Positions 13,783 to 21,129 of a DNA stretch of 32,038 bases are shown here, piece by piece. The position numbers and the translations under genes were made by a program. The DNA is from Sulfurovum sp. (GTDB taxonomy: Bacteria > Campylobacterota > Campylobacteria > Campylobacterales > Sulfurovaceae), in contig JAMOTA010000033.1 of NCBI GenBank assembly GCA_027068435.1, positions 1 to 32,038 of the forward strand, in the 5' to 3' direction. Each line of letters begins with the position of its first letter. Position 1 is the stretch's first letter. The notes below the pieces were generated by a model that was not told the DNA's origin, did not search any database, and was given only the letters and a program-made list of their open reading frames with translations.

Positions 13783-14148
13783 ATGCAATCACTAGATGAA
13801 AATATTGATTTGTATCTCAAAAGTGATTTATCACAACTAAAAGAACTTGATGCAATATTCTTAATTGACCTTGAACTAAAAAAATATAAATCAAGAATAT
13901 TTATAGATAATCATAAAGAGTTTCAGTCATCTTTCATTCCTACAATGAATAGAGCAGTTTCCCTTTTTACAGATGCTAAAATTGAACAGCTAATTATAGA
14001 GATGAATACTCATAATATAATCTTTAAAAAATTATCTTCAAATTCTAGCAGAGTACTAATGATACTATCAAAAAAATCATTTCCTATTGGAAAACTTATT
14101 ATAGTTACAAAAGCAGCGTTACAGAAAGTAGAGAATGATGGAAGATAA
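13783..14148 (+). CDS. Probable divergent Roadblock/LC7-like protein
   Basis: 121 aa, about the size of the first Roadblock protein. Its C-terminal half aligns by eye with that protein: LIIEMNTHNIIFKKLSSNSSRVLMILSKKSFPIGKLIIVTKAALQKV against MIISADNGSIAIKDLGDDIAFAALASKGYKMGALVVALKVFMKEI. The order is strand, turn, strand, K-x-x-x-x-G and final helix. The N-terminal half has a strand AIFLIDLELKKYKSRIFID and a helix FIPTMNRAVSLFTDAK in the right order. Residue identity is low, so a standard domain search may miss it. An AAAGGA site precedes the ATG. The next gene overlaps its end by 14 bp. Confidence 0.6.
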   Translation: MQSLDENIDLYLKSDLSQLKELDAIFLIDLELKKYKSRIFIDNHKEFQSSFIPTMNRAVSLFTDAKIEQLIIEMNTHNIIFKKLSSNSSRVLMILSKKSFPIGKLIIVTKAALQKVENDGR

Positions 14149-14758
14149 TATTTGTATAGCTAATAAGAACTATATGATAAAAACTATTATAGAATCAAAC
14201 ATATTAAAAAGCTATATCAGCACACAAGAAAATGAGCAGTTTCATATAGTTCATGCTATCTTGGAAAATAATAAAGAGACATATTCAGAGGAAAAAATAA
14301 TGACTTTTCATAAAAAAGCTCTACTTTATCTATTTAATAAACTTCAAAAAAATGAGAAATTGAAAGATATAGAAAAAAAATCTATGAAAGATATATCTAC
14401 TATTGATAAAAAGTTAAAAGATAAATTTATAGAATATTGTCAAAATAGTATGCCCGAACAGATACAAGCTTGCTTCTTATTAAGAGATGACAATCTGTAT
14501 CATTATACAACATCTGAAAATTCATATGGTGATATATCTAATTTTATAAAGTTTATTGAACATAATAAATCAATAAAGAGTCTAATAAATGAGTGGAAAA
14601 CTGTGATAGAGATCAAACATAGCCATCAAATATATTATGAGAAAGTTAATACTATGGATATCGTTGTCTGTATTGTCAACAATGATATATCTGTTGGAGT
14701 AATGACTAGAATCTCTAAGGTATTTATAAATAATCTATCTAAATCATATGTAATTTAG
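14135..14758 (+). CDS. Unknown protein, C-terminal half probably Roadblock/longin-like
   Basis: 207 aa, no family recognised. Residues 1-105 are Lys/Glu-rich and mostly helical. Residues about 110-205 have the order expected of a Roadblock/longin fold: hairpin ACFLLRDDNLYHYTT, helix DISNFIKFIEHNKSIKSLINEW, strands TVIEIKHSHQIYYEKVN and MDIVVCIVNNDISVGVM, then helix SRISKVFINNL-like. It overlaps the preceding gene by 14 bp and is followed 17 bp later by the hybrid kinase, so the three are very probably co-translated. Highly AT-rich, like its neighbours. The fold assignment is inference from pattern and context. Confidence 0.55.
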   Translation: MMEDNICIANKNYMIKTIIESNILKSYISTQENEQFHIVHAILENNKETYSEEKIMTFHKKALLYLFNKLQKNEKLKDIEKKSMKDISTIDKKLKDKFIEYCQNSMPEQIQACFLLRDDNLYHYTTSENSYGDISNFIKFIEHNKSIKSLINEWKTVIEIKHSHQIYYEKVNTMDIVVCIVNNDISVGVMTRISKVFINNLSKSYVI

Positions 14759-14775
14759 ATATAAAGAAGAATATT

Positions 14776-16707
14776 ATGCAAAATATAATTATGCAAAAAT
14801 CCTCTTTTCAGAAGATAATTTCCAAAGCCTCATATGAGAACTGTATCTTATTTTATAATGATAATGGGATATTTAAATCAAATCATAATCAGAAGTCTCA
14901 TCAATTTACAAGTAACGATCTACCACCTGCTTCTGCATTGAATGTCACACTAGAGACTAGAGTACCTCTCATTCTAAATCATGTAGAAGACTCTTTTATA
15001 TACAATAATATTGTTGATAACCCATTTAAATTTAACATACAGCATCTAGCTATAGTTCCTTGTCTTTTAGATGAGGATACAACACAGATATGGGGTATAG
15101 TTCTACTATCTTTAGATAATAAAAGTGATACTATTTTTCATTTTAATGCTATTCAAACTATCTATCAAAATCTTTCATTACTCCCTATAGAAAATAAAGA
15201 GATACAAGCATTACCTATAGAAAATGCTCAAATATTAAAAGATAAGATTGAGTACTCTTATCAATTTTTTTCCTCAATAATACATGATATACGAACACCT
15301 ATTAACATAGTCATGGGTTTTTTAGATTTACTTGATAAAAAACTTGATAATGATATTGAAGGTAAAGAGTATATTCATGCTGCCAATAGAAGTGCTGATA
15401 TGATCTCAGCACTTGTTGATGATGTACTTGACTTCACAAAAGTTGATCTAGGTAAATTAGAATTAAATATGCATTACTTTTCCATCATGGAAGAGTTTGA
15501 AAGTATAGTTACTTCTTTTTACTATATTACACAAAAAAAAGAGATTGATTTTAGAGTATATTTTGATCCATTATCTCCTTATATTATCTATTCTGATGCA
15601 CATAGAATCAAACAAATTATTAATAATTTAATAAGTAATGCACTTAAATTTACTCCAGAAAATGGACAAATAATTTTAGACTTCAACTATAATCAAAAAA
15701 ATGATGCACTCAATATAGAGGTAATTGATACTGGTATAGGTATGTCAAGAAAAGAGGTAGATAATATTTTCCAACCCTTTAAGCAAGCATCTAAAAAAAC
15801 ATCAAGTCAATATGGTGGTACAGGACTTGGACTAAGTATATCCAAACAGATTGCATCTATTCTAGGTGCAGAACTTAGTGTTAAAAGTATAAAAGGTGAA
15901 GGTACGACATTTGCTCTACAGTTACCATGTCATAGCATACCAGGAACACCATCTGCAATACAATTACCTTCTACTCTACCAACTATATATCTACTTGAAG
16001 GAGCGATGACAGATAAACTCTACCATGTCCATATTAAACGATATTTAAATAGACTCAATCTCAATTATCTTTATTTAAAAACTGCAAAACTAAAAGAGAA
16101 ATCTCATACTGAAAATAACATATACATGTATATGCAAAAAGACAAAGATTTATCATTTATAAATAATTTACATAAAGATATTCAGTCTAAACTCATTCTC
16201 ATAGAAAAGAGTGTGTATTCTGATACACTTGTAGAGTTTGATAATATTATCACTCTCTATCGTCCTGTATTTCCAACTCAATTACTTGAAGCCTTTACTA
16301 AAGGAGAAAAGAATGTACCATCAACCAATAAATCGATTACAACTAATAAAAAATTAAAAATACTTATTGCTGATGATAGTATCATAAATTTAAAACTAAT
16401 GAAAGAGATATTAAAACCTTATGCTTCAAAACTCTATACAGCCAATAATGGAAAAGAAGCTTATGATGTTTTTTTAGAAAAAGATTTAGATATTATTATC
16501 ATTGATGAGCATATGCCAAAGATGAAAGGTAGTCAAGTAATTAAAAAAATACGAATTGATAAAGATGGGGAAAAATTATATATTTGTAGCTTGACTGGTG
16601 ATAGCGATAGTAAAATTACCAAGATGATTGAGAAAGCAGGTGCCAACCTAGTCTTAACTAAACCCATAAGAAATAGTGCCATAGAGAAAATGATAGCGAG
16701 CTATTAA
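14776..16707 (+). CDS. Soluble hybrid histidine kinase (GAF-like sensor, HisKA, HATPase, receiver)
   Basis: 643 aa, no transmembrane segment seen. Residues about 1-145 look GAF-like (LAIVPCLLDEDTTQIWGIVLLSLDN). The HisKA motif SSIIHDIRTP places the phospho-acceptor at His170. The HATPase has the N-box NNLISNALKFTP (about 283), DTGIGM (318) and GGTGLGLS (347-354). A 130-residue degenerate segment (about 400-525) may be a decayed receiver. A full C-terminal receiver has the acidic pair ADDS, phospho-acceptor Asp577 (IIIIDEHMP), a Thr and K-P. There is no output domain, so it probably signals by phosphotransfer or protein contact. It closes the Roadblock cluster, suggesting that those proteins gate or read its activity. 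Confidence 0.88.
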   Translation: MQNIIMQKSSFQKIISKASYENCILFYNDNGIFKSNHNQKSHQFTSNDLPPASALNVTLETRVPLILNHVEDSFIYNNIVDNPFKFNIQHLAIVPCLLDEDTTQIWGIVLLSLDNKSDTIFHFNAIQTIYQNLSLLPIENKEIQALPIENAQILKDKIEYSYQFFSSIIHDIRTPINIVMGFLDLLDKKLDNDIEGKEYIHAANRSADMISALVDDVLDFTKVDLGKLELNMHYFSIMEEFESIVTSFYYITQKKEIDFRVYFDPLSPYIIYSDAHRIKQIINNLISNALKFTPENGQIILDFNYNQKNDALNIEVIDTGIGMSRKEVDNIFQPFKQASKKTSSQYGGTGLGLSISKQIASILGAELSVKSIKGEGTTFALQLPCHSIPGTPSAIQLPSTLPTIYLLEGAMTDKLYHVHIKRYLNRLNLNYLYLKTAKLKEKSHTENNIYMYMQKDKDLSFINNLHKDIQSKLILIEKSVYSDTLVEFDNIITLYRPVFPTQLLEAFTKGEKNVPSTNKSITTNKKLKILIADDSIINLKLMKEILKPYASKLYTANNGKEAYDVFLEKDLDIIIIDEHMPKMKGSQVIKKIRIDKDGEKLYICSLTGDSDSKITKMIEKAGANLVLTKPIRNSAIEKMIASY

Positions 16708-16911
16708 TTCTACTTCAGTGGTGTAAATAGCATAGGTGTCAGTCTCCACCCTAAAGTTTAGATGTTTTCTCTTGTATTAGTTTAAGTTTCTTTATAGTTA
16801 TCTTCAATAGCATCTATGTCAGACTGAACCAAAAGACTACGTTAGTATAATGTATTATCATACTTTATATAGACAAGTCAACTTTAACACATAATAGATA
16901 CTATTATCTCG
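16708..16911. other. Intergenic stretch without a recognisable gene
   Basis: No credible ORF on either strand. TATAAT occurs at 16846-16851. On the reverse strand short coding-like pieces (LLVQSDIDAIEDNYK and, in another frame, KKLKLIQEKTSKL) occur around 16770-16840 and could be gene debris, but no family can be named. Confidence 0.4.
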
Positions 16912-16931
16912 GTTGGCACTTTACATTTTAG
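16912..16931 (+). repeat. Direct repeat copy C: 20-bp degenerate hemW tail
   Basis: Eighteen of 20 bases match 8316-8335 (GTTGGCACTTT, two changes, ATTTTAG). It stands 43 bp before tatB, so all sequence between the hemW stop and tatB lies between copies of the hemW tail. Short enough that chance is possible. Confidence 0.5.
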
Positions 16932-16972
16932 ATTAATTTGCTAAAATACCTTAAATTAAATTCTAAGGTATT
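16920..16972 (+). promoter_or_regulatory. tatB promoter and start-proximal inverted repeat
   Basis: TTTACA (16920-16925), 16 bp, TAAAAT (16942-16947) is a reasonable sigma-70 promoter. AATACCTTA (16945-16953) and TAAGGTATT (16964-16972) form a perfect 9-bp inverted repeat whose second arm contains the AAGG ribosome site and ends 2 bp before the ATG. In transcripts coming from upstream this hairpin would hide the ribosome site; transcripts from the nearby promoter would start inside it. Confidence 0.5.
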
Positions 16973-16974
16973 AC

Positions 16975-17409
16975 ATGTTTGGAATAGGCTTTACTGAATT
17001 ACTTCTTATCTCTGTTGTGGCTATACTCTTTTTGGGTCCAGATAAACTTCCTGATGCTATGGTGCAAATTGCAAAATTTATTAAAAGTGTTAAAAATACT
17101 GTGGGCGAAGCTAAAAACTCTTTAGAGGAGGAGATGAAGATTTCTGACTTAAAAGATGAAGCGTTAAAGTATAAAGCACAACTTGACAATGCCAGTAATG
17201 AACTCAAAAGTTTTAAAAACATAGACTTTAATGACATGGATGACTTGATGAACGATGACCATAAGCCTGCTATAAAGAAAAAAGACCCTTATGCACAAGC
17301 TACACCTGAAGTAACTTCTAGGCAAGTAGAAGAGCAAAATACACTTGTAACCTTTAAGAAAAACAGCGTAAAAAGCGAAGAGACTACTGCTCCAAAAGGT
17401 GATGCATAA
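16975..17409 (+). CDS. tatB: Twin-arginine translocase subunit TatB
   Basis: 144 aa. N-terminal MFGIGFTELLLISVVAILFLGPDKLP is the TatA/B membrane helix and F-G-x-x-x-x-E hinge. The G-P-D-K-L-P form and the long amphipathic helix (AMVQIAKFIKSVKNTVGEAKNSLEEEM) favour TatB over TatA. A charged 70-residue tail follows. TatB binds TatC and the twin-arginine signal peptide of folded exported proteins such as cofactor-bearing oxidoreductases. The last base of its stop overlaps the tatC ATG. Confidence 0.9.
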   Translation: MFGIGFTELLLISVVAILFLGPDKLPDAMVQIAKFIKSVKNTVGEAKNSLEEEMKISDLKDEALKYKAQLDNASNELKSFKNIDFNDMDDLMNDDHKPAIKKKDPYAQATPEVTSRQVEEQNTLVTFKKNSVKSEETTAPKGDA

Positions 17410-18479
17410 TGTTTAAAGATTTAAAACCACACCTTGTAGAACTACGTAAAAGACTAGGGCTTTCAGTTCTCTCTATTTTTGTTATGTTTATCTTAGCATT
17501 TACTTTTCACAATGCCATTTTAACATGGGTAACACAGCCACTTAATGACGCACTTACAGAAGTAGGACTCATGATAGAGTCTAAAGATAAAGGCACATGG
17601 AAAGTTGATGTGGGAGAGCTTAATGAGACACAAGAGTCTATAACAAAGCCTAAAGTAGAGTCTACAAAACCAACTGTAGAAAAACCCGTAGCACAACTCT
17701 CAGCAGAAGCTTCTAGCTCTGCTCAAAAGCTTCACACTTCACTTAGCAAAGCTTCTGAAGTGTCGTTAAAGCAAGAAAATGTCGTGTTAGCTAACATTCT
17801 TAAAGAGGCTGCAACTGCTGCAAAAGAGACATCAAACTCTACACAAAAGTTAACACAAGCTCTGCTAGACTTAAACTTAACAAAAACAACTAAAGCAGTT
17901 GACAGTACCTTTGGAGGGATGATTACTACCCATCAAGTAGGAGGGGCATTTTTTGTAGCACTTAAAGTTTCATTCTTTGCAGCTATCCTTGCTGCTCTAC
18001 CTTTTATACTCTATCAGTTTTGGCTCTTTATTGCTCCAGGACTTTACAACAATGAAAAACAGATGGTTATTCCTTTTGTTGTAGGTGGTTCGGTGATGTT
18101 CTTTATAGGGGTACTATTTGCTTACTATATCGTTACCCCTTTTGGGTTTCAGTTTCTTATTACCTTTGGTTCTTTCCTCTATACCCCACTTATCAACATA
18201 GAAGATTATGTAGGTTTCTTTACTAAAATCATGCTAGGTTTTGGTGTCTCATTTGAGTTACCTGTCTTTGCATACTTTTTAGCACTTCTTGGGCTTATTA
18301 CCGACCGTACGATGATTGACTTTTTTAAATACGCTGTAATTATTATCTTTGTAGTCGCTGCACTTTTAACACCACCTGATATTTTAACGCAACTGCTTAT
18401 GGCTGCACCACTTGTCTTACTTTATGGTGCTTCTATTCTTATCGTACGTGCGGTGAATCCTGAAAAACAAGAAGATTAA
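17409..18479 (+). CDS. tatC: Twin-arginine translocase subunit TatC with a long insert in the first periplasmic loop
   Basis: 356 aa against about 245-260 for ordinary TatC. HLVELRKRL at the N-terminus (signal-peptide contact) and YQFWLFIAPGLYNNEKQ (conserved loop) are present with six membrane helices. The extra roughly 110-120 residues lie between TM1 (ending TWVTQPLNDALTEV) and the MITTHQVGGAFFVALKV segment, in the periplasmic loop. The insert is rich in Lys, Glu, Ser, Thr and Ala, with a helical or coiled-coil part (about 105-155). It is in frame and shows no stop, so it is a real part of the protein. The gene overlaps tatB and queA by one base each. Confidence 0.92.
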   Translation: MFKDLKPHLVELRKRLGLSVLSIFVMFILAFTFHNAILTWVTQPLNDALTEVGLMIESKDKGTWKVDVGELNETQESITKPKVESTKPTVEKPVAQLSAEASSSAQKLHTSLSKASEVSLKQENVVLANILKEAATAAKETSNSTQKLTQALLDLNLTKTTKAVDSTFGGMITTHQVGGAFFVALKVSFFAAILAALPFILYQFWLFIAPGLYNNEKQMVIPFVVGGSVMFFIGVLFAYYIVTPFGFQFLITFGSFLYTPLINIEDYVGFFTKIMLGFGVSFELPVFAYFLALLGLITDRTMIDFFKYAVIIIFVVAALLTPPDILTQLLMAAPLVLLYGASILIVRAVNPEKQED

Positions 18480-19504
18480 TGAACCTAGAACTTTTTACAA
18501 AAAACTACAACTATGAACTTCCCCAAAGGTTCATAGCCACCTCTCCCGTACAACCTAGAGACCATGCCAAACTTTTAGTTTATGATAGAAAGAGTGATAG
18601 CATTACCCATACAACGTTTCAACACCTTTTAGAGTTTGTACCTAAAGAGTGTGATGTGTTTCTTAACGATACTCGTGTCATTAAAGCACGTATTTTTGGA
18701 AAAAAAGAGAGTGGTGGTAAGATAGAACTACTTTTTAATAAACCTTTAGATGCACACCATAACTTAGTGCTTATGCGTGGTAGAGTTAAAGTAGGTATGG
18801 AAATCTTTTTTGATGACTCTCTCATAGCTACTGTTACTAAACTCAACGAAGAGGACGGCTCACGTGTAGTGACATTTACACAGAGAGAAAAGAAGCTACG
18901 TTTTGAGGAGTTAGTACTTGTTTTAGACAAGATAGGACACCTACCCCTACCCCCTTACTTTAACAGAGAAGACAATAAAGAAGATGAGAGAGACTACCAA
19001 ACACTTTTTGCTAAAAATGCTGGAGCAGTAGCAGCACCTACAGCATCACTTCACTTTACCCCTGAACTTTTTACAGCACTCGAAAAACGCCATAAAACAC
19101 ACAAGATAACCCTACATGTAGGTGCGGGAACATTTAAACCTGTAGATGTAGAAGAGATACTCGATCACCCTATGCACTCAGAGTATTTTGAGATACCTCA
19201 AGAGACGTGTGAAGTACTCGACAGTAGTACCCCTCTTTTGGCTATAGGAACTACGGTTACTAGAACTTTGGAGTATTATGTGCGTACAGGTAAAACCAAG
19301 GGAGAGTGTGACCTTTTTTTAAACCCTAGTAACCCTCCACAAAGAGTTACACATTTACTGACTAATTTTCATTTACCTAAAAGTACACTCATCATGCTTG
19401 TAAGTGCTTTTATAGGAAGAGATAAAACCTTAAAACTGTATAATGAAGCCATAAAAGAGAAGTATAGATTTTTCTCTTATGGTGATGCCATGCTCATACT
19501 TTAA
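18479..19504 (+). CDS. queA: S-adenosylmethionine:tRNA ribosyltransferase-isomerase
   Basis: 341 aa, standard length. Typical blocks are YNYELPQRFIATSPVQPRDHAKLL, FLNDTRVIKAR, GGKIELLF, GHLPLPPYF, FAKNAGAVAAPTASLHF, HVGAGTFKPV, HSEYFEIP and LTNFHLPKSTLIMLVSAF. QueA transfers and rearranges ribose from SAM onto 7-aminomethyl-deazaguanine in tRNA, the penultimate step of queuosine formation. It is translationally coupled to tatC; the same tatB-tatC-queA order is common in Campylobacterota. Confidence 0.96.
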   Translation: MNLELFTKNYNYELPQRFIATSPVQPRDHAKLLVYDRKSDSITHTTFQHLLEFVPKECDVFLNDTRVIKARIFGKKESGGKIELLFNKPLDAHHNLVLMRGRVKVGMEIFFDDSLIATVTKLNEEDGSRVVTFTQREKKLRFEELVLVLDKIGHLPLPPYFNREDNKEDERDYQTLFAKNAGAVAAPTASLHFTPELFTALEKRHKTHKITLHVGAGTFKPVDVEEILDHPMHSEYFEIPQETCEVLDSSTPLLAIGTTVTRTLEYYVRTGKTKGECDLFLNPSNPPQRVTHLLTNFHLPKSTLIMLVSAFIGRDKTLKLYNEAIKEKYRFFSYGDAMLIL

Positions 19505-19537
19505 ACATACCATACTTTAAAATAGAAAGAATATAAA

Positions 19538-20155
19538 ATGAAAACCGTGTTAGTAGTCCTACTTCTAGGAAGTATTTTTTTTACAGGCTGTGTAAAAAAG
19601 CCTTATAGTTATCCAAATTATGACATTATAAAACCTAACACTACATGTAAGCCTAACAGAAAAAACATACAAGAGCTACTTAGCTCCTACTTAGGTAAAC
19701 CCTATGTCTGGGCAGAAGAGGGACCTAATGCCTATGACTGTTCAGGACTCACATACAACCTCTATGGTTCCATGGGTATAGAGATACCTAGAGTAGCAAG
19801 AGAACAAGCTAAAATGGGTAAAGACATAGCCTTTAAAGACCTCTACTATGGTGACCTTATCTTCTTTGGTTCAACAAACAAAAGAAGCAGATATATCAAC
19901 CATGTAGGTGTCTATTTGGGTGATGGGTGGTTTGCACATGCAAGTAGTGCCAACAGAAAAGTTATCGTTACGCATTTTGATAAAGGTTCTCCTTACATTA
20001 AACGTGTAAAACACTGTAAACGCTACCTTAGTAAAAATGGTAGAAAACAGTATATGAATTGTGATGCACCTTTAAAAAAGATGAAATATACAAGTAGTAT
20101 TTACACAACACCATGGCAAACAGGCATGAAATTACCAAAAAAAGCTGTACCATAG
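19538..20155 (+). CDS. NlpC/P60 peptidoglycan hydrolase lipoprotein
   Basis: 205 aa. A signal peptide with lipobox FTGC (Cys18 would be lipidated) anchors it in a membrane. The NlpC/P60 domain (about residues 43-160) has the catalytic Cys68 in YDCSGLTYNLYG, then IPRVAREQAK, YGDLIFFGS, and the His in INHVGVYLGDGWFAHAS. It probably cuts D-Glu-mDAP-type cross-links in peptidoglycan. The C-terminal 40 residues are Lys-rich. It is the first of two tandem paralogues; unlike the next gene it lacks a SPOR domain. Confidence 0.9.
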   Translation: MKTVLVVLLLGSIFFTGCVKKPYSYPNYDIIKPNTTCKPNRKNIQELLSSYLGKPYVWAEEGPNAYDCSGLTYNLYGSMGIEIPRVAREQAKMGKDIAFKDLYYGDLIFFGSTNKRSRYINHVGVYLGDGWFAHASSANRKVIVTHFDKGSPYIKRVKHCKRYLSKNGRKQYMNCDAPLKKMKYTSSIYTTPWQTGMKLPKKAVP

Positions 20156-20244
20156 TAGTAAATCTATCTATTTAGCCTACCTTAAAAGCATTTATCTATA
20201 ATACCATTCTACATTTTATAAGTGATTATAATAAAGGGACTCTG

Positions 20245-21123
20245 ATGCATGCTTTTATAAAACCAACACTTTTACTAACTTCCCTTCTTCTTTTAACAGC
20301 GTGTAAGCCCCCTCATAATCCTCGCCATCCAAATTATAAAATCAATAAACCAAGAGTGATTTATACACCAAGTAAAAGAAGTTTGACCAAAATGGTCAAA
20401 AAGCTACAAGGTAGTCCTTATGTTTGGGCTGAAGAGGGACCCTATAACTTTGACTGCTCTGGATTTACCTACTATATGTATGGTAGTATGGGTATAGATA
20501 TCCCAAGAGTTGCAAGAAATCAAGCAAAACAAGGTAAACGTGTTGCAGTAGAAGATTTACAATATGGTGACCTTATATTTTTTGCGACACACAAAGGAAG
20601 CAAAAAAATCACCCATGTAGGTATGTACTTAGGAGATGGGTGGTTCACTCATGCTAGTACCGTAAAGTATGAAGTAGTTTATAGTAACTTATTTACCTCA
20701 TCCTATTACAAAAAAAAGTTACGTATTTGTCGTAGATACTTACCTGAAGAGCAGAAGAAAAACATCCCTGCATGGAAGAGTAATAAAAAGTTACAAGAGA
20801 AAACAAACCCGTCTAAAGAGAATTCTAACTATGGACAAAAAGCAATTGTTATTAAATCTCCTATGAGTGAGATAGAACAAAACTCAAAAAAAGGAAACTT
20901 CTATGTACAAGTAGGTTCATTTGCAGGTCATCCAAAAAGAACCCTGCTAAACCGTATTAGAAGAAAAGGGCTTCACTATAAGATTATTAAATACTCAAGA
21001 GATGGAAGAGAGATTTCTAAACTACTTATAGGTCCTTATCCTACTTATGATGTATCTTCTAATGTATTGATAAGAATAAAAAAGAAGGTACAAAGGGATG
21101 CCTTTATAGCAGAGATACGTTAA
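20245..21123 (+). CDS. NlpC/P60 lipoprotein with C-terminal SPOR domain
   Basis: 292 aa. Lipobox LTAC (Cys20). The NlpC/P60 domain repeats the previous gene closely (YVWAEEGP, then FDCSG with Cys71, MYGSMGIDIPRVAR, YGDLIFF, ITHVGMYLGDGWFTHAS). After a Lys-rich linker comes a SPOR domain (about 220-292: NFYVQVGSFAGHPKRTLLNRI ... LLIGPYPTYD), which binds denuded glycans at division sites. This copy is therefore probably the septum-directed member of a duplicated pair. An 89-bp gap with TATAAT-like sites separates the genes. Confidence 0.92.
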   Translation: MHAFIKPTLLLTSLLLLTACKPPHNPRHPNYKINKPRVIYTPSKRSLTKMVKKLQGSPYVWAEEGPYNFDCSGFTYYMYGSMGIDIPRVARNQAKQGKRVAVEDLQYGDLIFFATHKGSKKITHVGMYLGDGWFTHASTVKYEVVYSNLFTSSYYKKKLRICRRYLPEEQKKNIPAWKSNKKLQEKTNPSKENSNYGQKAIVIKSPMSEIEQNSKKGNFYVQVGSFAGHPKRTLLNRIRRKGLHYKIIKYSRDGREISKLLIGPYPTYDVSSNVLIRIKKKVQRDAFIAEIR

Positions 21124-21129
21124 GTATCT

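Noticed and set aside
13595-13792. Reverse ORF of 65 aa in the gap after the small helical gene
   Set aside because: It spans two inverted repeats and reads as low-complexity AT-rich sequence without a ribosome site.
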